Assembly: GCA_027858715.1 (NCBI GenBank)
Contig: JAQICD010000004.1
Location: 1-37,734, forward strand
Source of the DNA: Prolixibacteraceae bacterium
GTDB lineage: Bacteria > Bacteroidota > Bacteroidia > Bacteroidales > Prolixibacteraceae
DNA: 37,734 bases
Reading direction: 5' to 3'
Position 1 is the stretch's first letter; each line of letters starts with the position of its first letter. Shown here piece after piece: positions 8,735 through 17,919 of this stretch. The notes under the pieces were generated by a model that saw nothing but the letters and a program-made list of their open reading frames with translations, did not search any database and had not been told where the DNA came from. The position numbers and the translations under genes were made by a program.

Positions 8735-10585
8735 TTAATCAAATATTTGATAATTAGGTTTATCAGGGAACAAAAGATTTGCTTCCATCATATTCTTTTC
8801 AATATACTCTCGCGACTCCTGAATTGAACCGTTCAAATATTTTTCAATTATTAAAGTTGTGATTGGTGCAGCAAATGTACTGCCCCATTTTGCATTTTCA
8901 ACATATACAGCTATTGCAATCTTCGGATTGTTTTGAGGAGCAAAAGCCACAAAAATTGAATGGTCAGCGCCATGCGGATTTTCAGCAGTTCCGGTTTTGC
9001 CACATATTTCAATTCCGGGCACATACGATGCCCTAGCTGTACCCATATGTTTTTCGCTCATTACCTGAGCCATTCCTTCAAATATTTTCTCAAAATAAAT
9101 TGAATCAATTAATGTTTGATGCCTCACAACTTCCACTACACCTTTATCCAATCCGATAATATTTTTCAAGAAATGGGGCGTATAGTAATATCCTTTGTTT
9201 GCTATTGCTGCCGTGTAATTGGCCATTTGTAATGGTGTAGTTTGAATTTCACCTTGACCAATTGACAATGATATAATAGGCAAGGCTCTCCACCGCGAAT
9301 AAGGGAAAACTCTTCTCTGGTAATAATCAGAAGGTGGTATAAATCCAGGCAGTTCGTCATTTACCTCTGGAGCTATTCTTTTCGAAAAACCAAAACTCAT
9401 TACATAGTTCCGCCATGATTCATACCCTTCTTTAACATCCTTATATTTAGGCGATTCCAGTATGTATCGAAATGTATATGCGTAATATGCATTACACGAT
9501 TGAGCAATAGATGAAACCAGCTGAAAATCCATATCATGATGACATCCCATCGAAAATGACCCCACATGATATCCATGATTACATCTGAACTTTGTTCTGG
9601 GCGTAATAACCTTGTCTTGCAAACCAATCAGAGCATTCATCATTTTAAAGGTCGATCCGGGCGGATATAATGCACGGACTGCCCTGTTATACATCGGAAG
9701 CAAGGTGTCGGCTGCTAACATGGGATAGCTAACACTACGCATACGCCCCACCATTGCAGAGGGTTTGTATCCAGGAGAGCTAACCATCATCAATATTTCA
9801 CCACTTGATGGTTCAATTGCAACTATACTTCCTCTTTTATTTTGCATTAACATTTCACCATATTGCTGCAAATCGGTATCTAAAGTTATAACAAGGTCGC
9901 TTCCCTTAACCGGTGTTACATCCATTTTACCCTGATTGTAACTTCCTTTAACCCGATTATGTACATCGACCAGATAAAAGCTGGCACCTTTTTCACCCCG
10001 CAAATATTTTTCATATGTGCGCTCAATACCTGTAACTCCAAAATAATCGCCGGCTTTATAATAAGCCTCACTATTAACCGTTTCAGGATCAACCTCGCCA
10101 ACATATCCCACTACATGGCCTGCCACATCGTAATTATACTTGCGAAGCGTTCGTGGCTGTACATAGAACCCGGGAAATTTATACATTTTCTCTTGCAATA
10201 AGGCATAACGCTCAGGTGATATTTGCTTAACTACTATCGAAGATTTGTATCTTGAATACCTTTTTGCCTTTTTAAGAGCATCTTCCAAATATTGTTTCTC
10301 GATATTTAAAATAGAACAAAGCAATGTAGTATCAAACTGATCAATTTCCCTGGGTGTTGCATGTAAATCATAAGCTGCCTGATTATACACCATAAGCCTT
10401 CCATTACGATCATATATCAACCCTCTTAAAGGAAAATCAACCACTTCGCGTAAAATGTTATTGGTAGCTGTTTTTTTATAGGTAGTATCAATTACTTGCA
10501 AAACAAACAGGTGAACAAGAAAAATGCCTCCTGTTAACAGGAAAATCAAAATAATTATATTTTTTCGTTTTGAATAACTATCCAC
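8735..10585 (-). CDS. mrdA: Penicillin-binding protein 2, elongasome transpeptidase
   Basis: The 616-residue class B penicillin-binding protein has a single N-terminal membrane anchor (about residues 9-27), a PBP dimerisation domain, and a C-terminal transpeptidase domain. The catalytic serine is Ser311 in PPGSTFK. The second motif is SCN (in SSIAQSCNAYY) and the third is KTGT with Lys530. It crosslinks peptidoglycan in the periplasm for lateral wall growth and works with RodA, which is encoded directly downstream, and with MreC, which activates it. It starts 13 bp after the mreD stop. Length and motif order are normal for PBP2. The tail ends NYQIFD. Confidence 0.97.
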   Translation of the reverse strand: MDSYSKRKNIIILIFLLTGGIFLVHLFVLQVIDTTYKKTATNNILREVVDFPLRGLIYDRNGRLMVYNQAAYDLHATPREIDQFDTTLLCSILNIEKQYLEDALKKAKRYSRYKSSIVVKQISPERYALLQEKMYKFPGFYVQPRTLRKYNYDVAGHVVGYVGEVDPETVNSEAYYKAGDYFGVTGIERTYEKYLRGEKGASFYLVDVHNRVKGSYNQGKMDVTPVKGSDLVITLDTDLQQYGEMLMQNKRGSIVAIEPSSGEILMMVSSPGYKPSAMVGRMRSVSYPMLAADTLLPMYNRAVRALYPPGSTFKMMNALIGLQDKVITPRTKFRCNHGYHVGSFSMGCHHDMDFQLVSSIAQSCNAYYAYTFRYILESPKYKDVKEGYESWRNYVMSFGFSKRIAPEVNDELPGFIPPSDYYQRRVFPYSRWRALPIISLSIGQGEIQTTPLQMANYTAAIANKGYYYTPHFLKNIIGLDKGVVEVVRHQTLIDSIYFEKIFEGMAQVMSEKHMGTARASYVPGIEICGKTGTAENPHGADHSIFVAFAPQNNPKIAIAVYVENAKWGSTFAAPITTLIIEKYLNGSIQESREYIEKNMMEANLLFPDKPNYQIFD

Positions 10586-10598
10586 CTTATTATAAATA

Positions 10599-11102
10599 TT
10601 ATTTCCTGTAAATGATAAACTGACTCAAAAAAACCAAAACAAAGGTAAATAAACCACTTAATGTGCTTCTCAAAAGGGTATTAATAAATCCTGAAAAAGT
10701 AAACATCTCGATAAAAAATAAAAAGAGATGATGAAAGAAAATCAGAATTAGGGCATATCTAACAAACCATCCAATTCCCATATTCATTACAGTAGGGGTC
10801 ACCATTCTTTCTTGGTCATCAATATTCCCTGCATTAATTAAAAACGGACGCAGAAACGCCATAAAAACCGAAGCAGAAGCATGAATACCGGGCGTACTTG
10901 CAAATATATCAATTGTAATTCCAATTAAAAAACCAAGTATCAACAACAAATAACGAGGAATATTAATGGGTAGTAGCAAAATGAATAAAACATAAAAAAA
11001 TGGATTAACTAAACCACAAAACTGTATTTGATCCATAAAGAGAACCTGAACCAGCACCGATGTAACAAAGAGCCCTATGTACCAAAAAATACTTTTATTC
11101 AT
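10599..11102 (-). CDS. mreD: Rod shape-determining protein MreD
   Basis: A small, very hydrophobic protein of 167 residues with about five membrane segments, as expected for MreD, which links MreC and the wall synthases in the inner membrane. Recognisable are the N-terminal QVLFMDQIQFCGLVNPFFY and the LGFLIGITIDIFASTPGIHA segment typical of MreD. The ATG at 11102 is preferred to a GTG at 11108. Either way the start overlaps the end of mreC by 8-14 bp, consistent with translational coupling, and GAGTGGA just before the ATG could serve as a ribosome site inside the mreC tail. Confidence 0.93.
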   Translation of the reverse strand: MNKSIFWYIGLFVTSVLVQVLFMDQIQFCGLVNPFFYVLFILLLPINIPRYLLLILGFLIGITIDIFASTPGIHASASVFMAFLRPFLINAGNIDDQERMVTPTVMNMGIGWFVRYALILIFFHHLFLFFIEMFTFSGFINTLLRSTLSGLFTFVLVFLSQFIIYRK

Positions 11103-11916
11103 TTCCACTCAGTTTTTCAAGTTCAATACGCTCGTCTTTATCTGTTTTTGCAATCACCTGCACATAAAACAAAGCCCGGAAATCGACCGACAATCTAATT
11201 TTAATCGTTTGGAAAGTATCACCGGAATTATGAACCAGCTCTTCTACCTCACCAATGTTTATTCCTTCGGGAAAAATTGAAGAGTAACCACTAGTAACAA
11301 CTTTGTCTTTTACATGTATTCTAACATGATAAGGTATTTCTTCGAGATAGGCATACCCTGGGTCGTTTCCATCCCATTTCAATGGGCCAAAATGATTCGT
11401 CTCTTTAAGTTTCGTATTGATTGCCCAGCGACCATTTAAAACAGATAATACTGTTGAATAATTCTCGCTAACATCCAACACTACGCCCACTATACCATCG
11501 GCACATATAACCCCCATATCGGGTTCAATTCCATGCGCCAATCCTTTATTCAGTGTTAAGTAATTATACTGTTTGTTTACTGAATTGTGTATAACCTTAG
11601 CCGACACAACCATGTAAGTATCTTCGTTTTCTTCCTGAATTGTTTCACCCATTCTATCGAGCAACATTGCTTGAAGACCGGCACGTAAACGGGCATTTTC
11701 TTCCGATATTGATTCGTTAATACGCTTCAACTGGAAGTAATCGACAACCGACTGGAACTTGTCTAAAATTGTAGCTGAAATTACATTTGAAGAATTTAAA
11801 AAACTTACCCTATGATAATTATTATACTTTACGATTAGGGTAATGCTGAACATTTCTAATACTAGAAAAAGAAAAAAAACATGATACTTAATTAGAAAGT
11901 TCAACAGGCTCTTCAT
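11095..11916 (-). CDS. mreC: Rod shape-determining protein MreC
   Basis: The 273-residue protein has one N-terminal membrane anchor (about 10-30), then a coiled-coil stretch rich in Glu, Arg and Asn (LKRINESISEENARLRAGLQ), then a beta-rich periplasmic domain. Typical MreC segments are NKQYNYLTLNKGLAHGIEPD, MGVICADGIVGVVLDVSENY, a Leu-rich patch around VLSVLNGRWAINTKLK, and VVTSGYSSIFPEGINIGEV. MreC binds and activates PBP2 as part of the elongasome. It starts 11 bp after the mreB stop. The N-terminal context NFLIKYHVFFLFLVLEMFS is the form usually seen in Bacteroidota. Confidence 0.96.
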   Translation of the reverse strand: MKSLLNFLIKYHVFFLFLVLEMFSITLIVKYNNYHRVSFLNSSNVISATILDKFQSVVDYFQLKRINESISEENARLRAGLQAMLLDRMGETIQEENEDTYMVVSAKVIHNSVNKQYNYLTLNKGLAHGIEPDMGVICADGIVGVVLDVSENYSTVLSVLNGRWAINTKLKETNHFGPLKWDGNDPGYAYLEEIPYHVRIHVKDKVVTSGYSSIFPEGINIGEVEELVHNSGDTFQTIKIRLSVDFRALFYVQVIAKTDKDERIELEKLSGNE

Positions 11917-11927
11917 AATGAATTATT

Positions 11928-12950
11928 CTATTTAATAAGAAATGAGAATCTGTCAACATTTTTTAGTGCTATACCGGTACCTCGGGCTACAGCTCTTAAC
12001 GGATCATCAGCTATATGAAACGGAATGTTAATTTTATCAGACAAACGTTTATCAAGTCCGCGCAATAATGCTCCACCTCCAGCTAAATAAATACCACGAG
12101 TAACAATATCGGCATACAATTCGGGCGGTGTTTGCTCCAGTGCACTCAGAATGGCTGTTTCAATTTTGGAAACAGACTTATCGAGACAGTGTGCAATTTC
12201 CTGGTACGACACTGGTACTTCAACCGGCAATGCTGTCATTTGATTCGGACCTCGTACAATATAATCGGCAGGTGGTTCGTCAAGTTCCGACAATGCTGCA
12301 CCTACGTTAAGTTTTATTTCTTCGGCGGTTCTTTCTCCCACCTTAATATTATGCTGATGGCGCATGTATTCCATAATATCGGAAGTAAGGTCGTCGCCGG
12401 CTATCCTTATCGATTTGTTGGTAACAATACCTCCGAGCGAAATAACTGCAATTTCGGTAGTTCCACCACCTATATCAACAATCATGTTACCTTCGGGTGC
12501 TTCAACATCAATACCAATACCGATTGCGGCTGCCATAGGTTCGTATATTAAATAAACCTCGCGTGCGCCTGCATGTTCCGACGAATCGCGAACTGCCCGA
12601 AGTTCAACCTCGGTACTACCCGAAGGAATACAAACAACCATTTTCAATGCAGGCGGAAACAAGCGATTCGATGGATTAATCATCTTTATCATTCCACGAA
12701 TCATTTGCTCTGCAGCGTTAAAATCGGCTATTACTCCATCTCGCAACGGCCTTATCGTTTTCAGGTTCGAGTGTGTTTTACCCTGCATCTGCCGGGCTTT
12801 TTCACCAATCGCAACCATCTTATCTGTTTTCAAATCGATGGTAACGATCGATGGTTCATCTACAACAATTTTATCGTTGTGAATTATAATGGTGTTAGCA
12901 GTTCCCAAATCGACTGCAACCTCCTGTGTTAAAAATGAAAATAAGCCCAT
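11928..12950 (-). CDS. mreB: Bacterial actin MreB
   Basis: The 340-residue actin-like ATPase has the expected phosphate-binding loops: VAVDLGTANTII at the N-terminus, NMIVDIGGGTTEIAVISLGG in the middle, and GIYLAGGGALLRGLD near the C-terminus. The EPMAAAIGIGI segment is also standard. MreB filaments on the cytoplasmic face of the inner membrane orient the elongation machinery encoded by the four genes downstream. It starts 5 bp after purH, so the purine gene and the shape genes should share one transcript, a linkage I recall from other Bacteroidia. Confidence 0.98.
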   Translation of the reverse strand: MGLFSFLTQEVAVDLGTANTIIIHNDKIVVDEPSIVTIDLKTDKMVAIGEKARQMQGKTHSNLKTIRPLRDGVIADFNAAEQMIRGMIKMINPSNRLFPPALKMVVCIPSGSTEVELRAVRDSSEHAGAREVYLIYEPMAAAIGIGIDVEAPEGNMIVDIGGGTTEIAVISLGGIVTNKSIRIAGDDLTSDIMEYMRHQHNIKVGERTAEEIKLNVGAALSELDEPPADYIVRGPNQMTALPVEVPVSYQEIAHCLDKSVSKIETAILSALEQTPPELYADIVTRGIYLAGGGALLRGLDKRLSDKINIPFHIADDPLRAVARGTGIALKNVDRFSFLIK

Positions 12951-12955
12951 ATTGT

Positions 12956-14479
12956 TTAATGTTTAAAATGGCGTGTACCTGTAACTACCATCGCCATGTT
13001 GTGGTCGTTACAATAATCTATTGAATCCTGGTCGCGAATTGACCCACCTGGTTGTATTACACAATCGATACCTACTCCGTGAGCAATCTCAACACAATCG
13101 GCAAACGGAAAAAATGCATCCGACGACATAACTGCTCCTTTAAGGTCGAAACCAAAGCTCTCGGCTTTTTCAATGGCATGCTTAAGTGCATCAACCCTCG
13201 AAGTTTCGCCTACTCCACTTGCAAGCAACTGCTTGTTTTTGGCTAGAACTATGGTATTCGATTTCGATTGCTTTACCAGTCGGTTTGCAAACAGTAAATC
13301 TTCAACCTTATCGGCTCCAGGTATTACACTTGTAACAGGTTTTAAATCGCTGGCCTGTTCTTTTATGACATCACGCTCTTGGTATAAAACCCCGTTTAAA
13401 ACGCTTCGATACTGTGCCCGTGGTAAATTTATTTCTTTGCGAACAAGAATAATTCTGTTTTTCTTCGATTTCAATAGCTCCAAAGCGTCTTCATCATATC
13501 CGGGCGCTATAATAACCTCGAAAAACAACTTGTTAATATGTGCTGCAGTGTCTGCATCAATATCTTTATTGGTAATTAAAATACCTCCAAATGCAGAAAC
13601 AGGATCTCCAGCCAGTGCATCTTTCCATGCATCAATTAGCTTTTCGCGCGAAGCACACCCACAGGCATTATTGTGTTTGAGTATCGCAAAGGTTGTTTCG
13701 TTATACTCATCGATTAACGCAACGGCTGCATCAATATCCAACAGGTTATTGTACGATATTTCTTTACCATGAAGTTTTTCAAACATGTCATCAAAATCTC
13801 CATAGAAAAAACCTTTCTGGTGCGGATTCTCACCATATCTTAAAGCAGTACTGTTGTTAAAAGCAGCCCTGAACAGACTACTTTCGCCTTTATCGAAGTA
13901 ATTAAAAATAGCTGTATCGTAATTCGACGATGTTGCAAAAGCCTTAACTGCAAACGCTTCTCTTTGTTCCAAAGTCGATTCAGCATTGTAATTATCGAGA
14001 ATATCAATCAAATTGTCGTATTCATTTCGCGAAGGAACAATAATAACATCTTTATAGTTTTTGGCAGCAGCCCTTATTAATGCAATGCCACCAATATCAA
14101 TTTTCTCGATAATATCGGCGTGTGATGCACCCGAAGCTACTGTATCTTCAAAGGGGTACAGGTCAACAACAACCAAATCAATTTCAGGTATTTCGTATGA
14201 ACCAAGCTGCTCAATGTCGCCTTCGTTATCGCGCCGGGCAAGAATTCCACCAAAAACCTTTGGATGCAAAGTTTTAACCCTTCCACCCAAAATTGAAGGA
14301 TAACTTGTAAGTTCCTCTACAGGGGTTACTGCAACGCCCAAGCTTTCAATAAACTTCTGTGTCCCTCCTGTTGAATAAATTTTAACACTGGCTTTTTCCA
14401 GTTTTGTTACAATTTCATCCACGCGCTCTTTGTGAAATACTGAAATTAATGCCGACTTAATTTTTTTATTATTAGCCAT
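12956..14479 (-). CDS. purH: Bifunctional AICAR transformylase/IMP cyclohydrolase
   Basis: The 507-residue enzyme catalyses the last two steps of de novo IMP synthesis: formylation of AICAR with 10-formyl-THF, then ring closure. The N-terminal MGS-like cyclohydrolase domain (1-140) has STGGTQKFIESLG, SYPSILGGRVKTLHPKVFGG and DLVVVDLYPFEDTV. The C-terminal transformylase domain contains LRYGENPHQKG, AILKHNNACGCA (the Lys-His catalytic motif), DPVSAFGGI and SDAFFPFADCVEIA, ending in GTRHFKH, the usual PurH C-terminus. It is the first gene of the operon with mreBCD-mrdA-rodA. Confidence 0.98.
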   Translation of the reverse strand: MANNKKIKSALISVFHKERVDEIVTKLEKASVKIYSTGGTQKFIESLGVAVTPVEELTSYPSILGGRVKTLHPKVFGGILARRDNEGDIEQLGSYEIPEIDLVVVDLYPFEDTVASGASHADIIEKIDIGGIALIRAAAKNYKDVIIVPSRNEYDNLIDILDNYNAESTLEQREAFAVKAFATSSNYDTAIFNYFDKGESSLFRAAFNNSTALRYGENPHQKGFFYGDFDDMFEKLHGKEISYNNLLDIDAAVALIDEYNETTFAILKHNNACGCASREKLIDAWKDALAGDPVSAFGGILITNKDIDADTAAHINKLFFEVIIAPGYDEDALELLKSKKNRIILVRKEINLPRAQYRSVLNGVLYQERDVIKEQASDLKPVTSVIPGADKVEDLLFANRLVKQSKSNTIVLAKNKQLLASGVGETSRVDALKHAIEKAESFGFDLKGAVMSSDAFFPFADCVEIAHGVGIDCVIQPGGSIRDQDSIDYCNDHNMAMVVTGTRHFKH

Positions 14480-14550
14480 TTATGTGTGTATTTTATTATC
14501 AATAATTTATACTGAATACTTTTACGAAAAGCAACCCGAATAAATCTGCC

Positions 14551-14582
14551 TGAAAATACCAATGATTTTTATAAGTTTCAAA
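14551..14582 (-). promoter_or_regulatory. Possible promoter of the purH-mre operon
   Basis: On the minus strand a TTTG at 14579-14582 is followed after 20 bp by TATTTTCA at 14551-14558. The spacing suits a Bacteroidota -33/-7 promoter, but the -7 box differs from TAnnTTTG at the last two positions. It lies about 70 bp upstream of purH in the only gap before the operon. Confidence 0.3.
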
Positions 14583-14637
14583 ATTGCAGCTATAAAAAAT
14601 ACGAAAACCTTTTTTATCAGTTACATTTTCTTTGTAT

Positions 14638-15996
14638 TTAAAACATAAACTGCCCTATTATCATGTAAATCATCAGTCCAATAATATCATTCATGGTTGT
14701 TATAAATGGTCCGGTTGCCAAGGCAGGATCAATTTTTAATTTATCAAGGAACAAAGGTATAAATGTACCAAACAACGATGCAAAAATTACGACAATAAAC
14801 AGTGAAGCACTTACAGTAAATGCAAGTGAACTACCAGAACCTCCAATATCGAAAGATAAATTAAAAATCAATATCAACCCAGATAAAACAAAGGCAACAA
14901 TTAAAGCCACGCCCAGTTCCTTTAACAATTTGCGGCTCATACGTTGCAAATCGTTAGCTCCACTGGCAATACTCTGAACTACAATCGACGATGATTGCAC
15001 CCCGACATTACCAGCCATAGCGCCAATAAGAGGAATGAAATAGGTCATATTCGGCACATGCTTAAGCGCTTCTTCGTTTCCCGAAATAACAAAAGCCCCC
15101 AAAATACCACCAATTAAACCAATGAGCAACCATGGCAACCTGGCTTTTGTAATACTAAATACGCTATCCGATGGTTCAACATCGCCGGTAATACCCGAAA
15201 CCATTTGGTAATCCTTTTCGGCTTCTTCTCGGATAATATCAACCACATCGTCGATGGTAATACGTCCTTTGAGATGTCCGCTATAATCAACAACCGGCAA
15301 CGCAACCAGATCGTATTTTTCCATTTTCTGAGCTACTTCTTCCCTGTCTGCATCAATTAACGACGAAATAACATCTTTTTGATAAATATTAGATATGTTG
15401 GTTTGAGTGGGATATTGTATCAGTTTTTTTAGCGACAAAACACCTTTAAGTCTATTATCGTTATCAATAACATACACATAATAAATCTCATCGATATCTT
15501 CCGACTGTCGCCCAATTTCTTTAAGGCATTTTTGAACATTCCAGTTTGCGTTAACAGCTACAAGCTCGGCAGCCATAATTCCACCTGCCGATTCTTCGTC
15601 GTAACTAAGCAGTTCGGTAATTTCACCAGCATGTTCCTGATCGTCGATAAAAGCAATTACTTCTTCTCTTTTAGCATCCGGAAGTTCACCAATAACATCA
15701 GCCGCATCATCGGTATCCATATACTCGATGTACTGGCGTGCAATAATATCGGAAGGCAGTTCGGCCAAAAAGCGTCGTCGGTCATCTTCAGGAATCTCAA
15801 GCAGAACATCAGACCCCATATCTCCGTCAAGAAACAAATAAAGTTCTTTTGCCTCATCCATTGGAAGAACTTCCATAATGTCGGCAACATCAGCCGGGTG
15901 CATCTCCAAAAGTTGCTCCTTCAACTTTTGAGTATTGCCTGCATCAATTAATTCCTTCAGATATTCTATATATTCCCGGGTTATCTCAATATGCAT
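14638..15996 (-). CDS. mgtE: Magnesium transporter MgtE
   Basis: The 452-residue protein has the three expected parts: an N-terminal MgtE_N helical domain (about 20-130; LLEMHPADVADIMEVL and RRRFLAELP), a CBS pair (about 135-255) that senses cytoplasmic Mg2+, and a five-helix pore domain (about 285-450). The pore signature is present as IPLIGAMAGNVGVQSS, and the last helices contain ATGPFITTMNDIIGLMIY with the conserved Asp near the pore. It is a Mg2+-gated inner-membrane channel. It begins 3 bp after the rsmA stop, so the two are surely co-transcribed. Length and domains are complete. Confidence 0.96.
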   Translation of the reverse strand: MHIEITREYIEYLKELIDAGNTQKLKEQLLEMHPADVADIMEVLPMDEAKELYLFLDGDMGSDVLLEIPEDDRRRFLAELPSDIIARQYIEYMDTDDAADVIGELPDAKREEVIAFIDDQEHAGEITELLSYDEESAGGIMAAELVAVNANWNVQKCLKEIGRQSEDIDEIYYVYVIDNDNRLKGVLSLKKLIQYPTQTNISNIYQKDVISSLIDADREEVAQKMEKYDLVALPVVDYSGHLKGRITIDDVVDIIREEAEKDYQMVSGITGDVEPSDSVFSITKARLPWLLIGLIGGILGAFVISGNEEALKHVPNMTYFIPLIGAMAGNVGVQSSSIVVQSIASGANDLQRMSRKLLKELGVALIVAFVLSGLILIFNLSFDIGGSGSSLAFTVSASLFIVVIFASLFGTFIPLFLDKLKIDPALATGPFITTMNDIIGLMIYMIIGQFMF

Positions 15997-15999
15997 ATA

Positions 16000-16779
16000 C
16001 TATTCATTTAAAGCACGTTCAACAACATTTGTAAATTCAATCAACTCTTCAACACTTAGTTGCTCGGGTCTCTTTTCTAAAAACGGGTGCGAAAACCCGA
16101 TCTCCTTAATTATTGGTTTTAAACTGTTGCGAATCATCTTTCGTCGTTGATTGAACAACGTTTTTACGACTTTTTTGAAAAGCACCTCGTCACAACCAAG
16201 CCTTTGGCTTTGCTTTCGTTTCAACCGAATCACCGCCGATTTCACCTTAGGTGGCGGCTTAAAAACATGCTCGTGAACTGTAAACAAATACTCGACCGAA
16301 TAATATGCCTGAATTAACACACTTAATATGCCGTAGGTTTTATTCCCCGACGTAGCAGCCATACGCTCGGCAACTTCTTTTTGCACCATACCCACTACTT
16401 CGGGTACAAATGGCTTATTTTCGAGAACTTTGAAAAATATTTGTGATGAGATATTATATGGAAAATTGCCAACTACGGCAAATTCTTTTGAATCAAAAAA
16501 TGAGGCTATGTCTGTTTTTAAAAAATCAGCATTAATAATATTTTTTTCAAAAAGCGGGTAATTATTTTTGAGATAATCTATTGATTCAGAGTCAACATCA
16601 AGCGCCAGAGTGTTCCAGCTTTCGTTTTCAAAAAGGTATTGAGTGAGTACTCCCATTCCCGAACCTACCTCTAAAATATTGGTATTATCGGGCGACAGGC
16701 TTCCAACAATCTTACGGGCAATATTTTGATCCGTCAAAAAATGTTGGCCTAAGTGCTTTTTGGCCTTTACAACTGTCAT
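16000..16779 (-). CDS. rsmA: 16S rRNA (adenine1518-N6/adenine1519-N6)-dimethyltransferase RsmA/KsgA
   Basis: The 259-residue SAM-dependent methyltransferase starts MTVVKAKKHLGQHFLTD from the ATG at 16779; a GTG at 16794 would only add five unconserved residues. Motif I is ILEVGSGMGVLTQYL, the acidic ribose-binding residue lies in LALDVDSESID, and the catalytic motif is GNFPYNISSQI (an NLPY-type motif with Phe). The C-terminal helical domain has VFKPPPKVKSAVIRL and LFNQRRKMIRNSL. It dimethylates two adjacent adenines in helix 45 of 16S rRNA during late small-subunit maturation. It is the first gene of an rsmA-mgtE pair. Confidence 0.97.
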   Translation of the reverse strand: MTVVKAKKHLGQHFLTDQNIARKIVGSLSPDNTNILEVGSGMGVLTQYLFENESWNTLALDVDSESIDYLKNNYPLFEKNIINADFLKTDIASFFDSKEFAVVGNFPYNISSQIFFKVLENKPFVPEVVGMVQKEVAERMAATSGNKTYGILSVLIQAYYSVEYLFTVHEHVFKPPPKVKSAVIRLKRKQSQRLGCDEVLFKKVVKTLFNQRRKMIRNSLKPIIKEIGFSHPFLEKRPEQLSVEELIEFTNVVERALNE

Positions 16780-16827
16780 AAGGATCAGGGTCACTCATAT
16801 TGGTGTTTATGATTAACAAATACAGCT

Positions 16828-16857
16828 ATTGTTAAATGAAACAAATGATTATTTTTG
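16828..16857 (+). promoter_or_regulatory. Probable promoter of the rightward operon starting at 16900
   Basis: TATTTTTG at 16850-16857 matches the Bacteroidota -7 consensus TAnnTTTG exactly. ATTG at 16828-16831, 18 bp upstream, is one base from the TTTG -33 element. Transcription would begin near 16864, about 35 bp before the TTG start codon. Confidence 0.45.
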
Positions 16858-16899
16858 TGTTTTGCAAATTTAACAAAGCATCTCGTAATCCTCATCGTT

Positions 16900-17904
16900 T
16901 TGAAAAAAAAGATTTTCAATATTTTAAAATATATAACATTCACTACACTTGGTGTAGTAATGTTTTGGCTTGTTTACCGCGAGCAGGATTTTAATGATAT
17001 TTGGCAAACATTATCAAACGACGTAAACTACACATGGGTAATTATTTCTCTGGTTTTCGGTCTTTTAAGTCATATCAGCCGTACACTAAGGTGGAAAATA
17101 GCTCTGGAGCCGCTGAATGAGCACCCCCGAACCTCAAATACCTTTATTGCGGTTATGTCGGGCTATTTTATGAACCTGCTACTCCCCCGCATGGGCGAAT
17201 TTGCCCGTTGCGGCTTACTTACGAAATATGAAAAAATTCCATTTTCGAAGTTATTTGGCACGGTTGTAACCGAAAGAATAATTGACATGATAATGCTGCT
17301 TTTAATTTTGTTAATGGCATTTATTCTTCAATTCGACCAAATTGTAATATTTGGAAAAAACAACCCACAGATTACCGAGAACCTGCAAAATTTGTTTAAA
17401 TCACCACTTTTATGGATATTGCTGATCGGTACAATAGTGTCCCTGGTAATTTACATCCGGATTACAAAAAAAAGAGGTAAAAGAAACAAATTCGAAGCCA
17501 TACTATACGATTTTGCATCAGGCATAAAGTCGGTTTTATCGATGAAACGATACAAAGCGTACATTGCCCACACCATTTTTATATGGTTTATGTACTATTT
17601 GATGCTTTACACCGTATTTTTCAGCTTCGACTTCACAAGTCACCTACCTCCTCTGGCCGGGCTATTAACCTTTGTACTGGCAAGTTTTGGCATGGTAGTT
17701 CCGGTTCAGGGCGGAATAGGCGCATGGCATTTTATGGTTGAAAATGCACTAGGCTTATATGGCATTGAAAGTACAAACGGGAAAATATTTGCGCTTTTGG
17801 CACATTCGAGTATGAATCTTATGGTTGTTGTTTGTGGTGGAATATGCCTCATTTTAATACCCATAATAAACAGGAATTACAACCCCTTGCGGGGTAACAG
17901 TTAA
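16900..17904 (+). CDS. Flippase-like membrane protein, lysylphosphatidylglycerol synthase TM-region family (UPF0104)
   Basis: The protein has about eight membrane segments. The likely start is the TTG at 16900, giving MKKKIFNILKYITF and 334 residues. The frame is open back to a TTG at 16855, but that extension is poor, and the next ATG comes only after the first helix has begun. Family features are SHISRTLRWKIALEP, SGYFMNLLLPRMGEFARCGL, VTERIIDMIMLL, and near the end ASFGMVVPVQGGIGAWHF. Proteins of this fold form the membrane half of lipid aminoacyl transferases, but this one has no cytosolic transferase domain, so I only call it a flippase-like integral membrane protein. It leads an operon with an FtsX-type permease and a NUDIX hydrolase. 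Confidence 0.85.
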   Translation: MKKKIFNILKYITFTTLGVVMFWLVYREQDFNDIWQTLSNDVNYTWVIISLVFGLLSHISRTLRWKIALEPLNEHPRTSNTFIAVMSGYFMNLLLPRMGEFARCGLLTKYEKIPFSKLFGTVVTERIIDMIMLLLILLMAFILQFDQIVIFGKNNPQITENLQNLFKSPLLWILLIGTIVSLVIYIRITKKRGKRNKFEAILYDFASGIKSVLSMKRYKAYIAHTIFIWFMYYLMLYTVFFSFDFTSHLPPLAGLLTFVLASFGMVVPVQGGIGAWHFMVENALGLYGIESTNGKIFALLAHSSMNLMVVVCGGICLILIPIINRNYNPLRGNS

Positions 17905-17919
17905 CTAAAAAAACACACA

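Noticed and set aside
12132-12551. A 139-codon plus-strand ORF within mreB
   Set aside because: It is antisense to the well-conserved mreB frame and its composition (Cys, Asn, Phe-rich) is that of a shadow frame.
13173-13772. A 199-codon plus-strand ORF opposite purH
   Set aside because: It lies antisense to a conserved enzyme and shows no recognisable domain.
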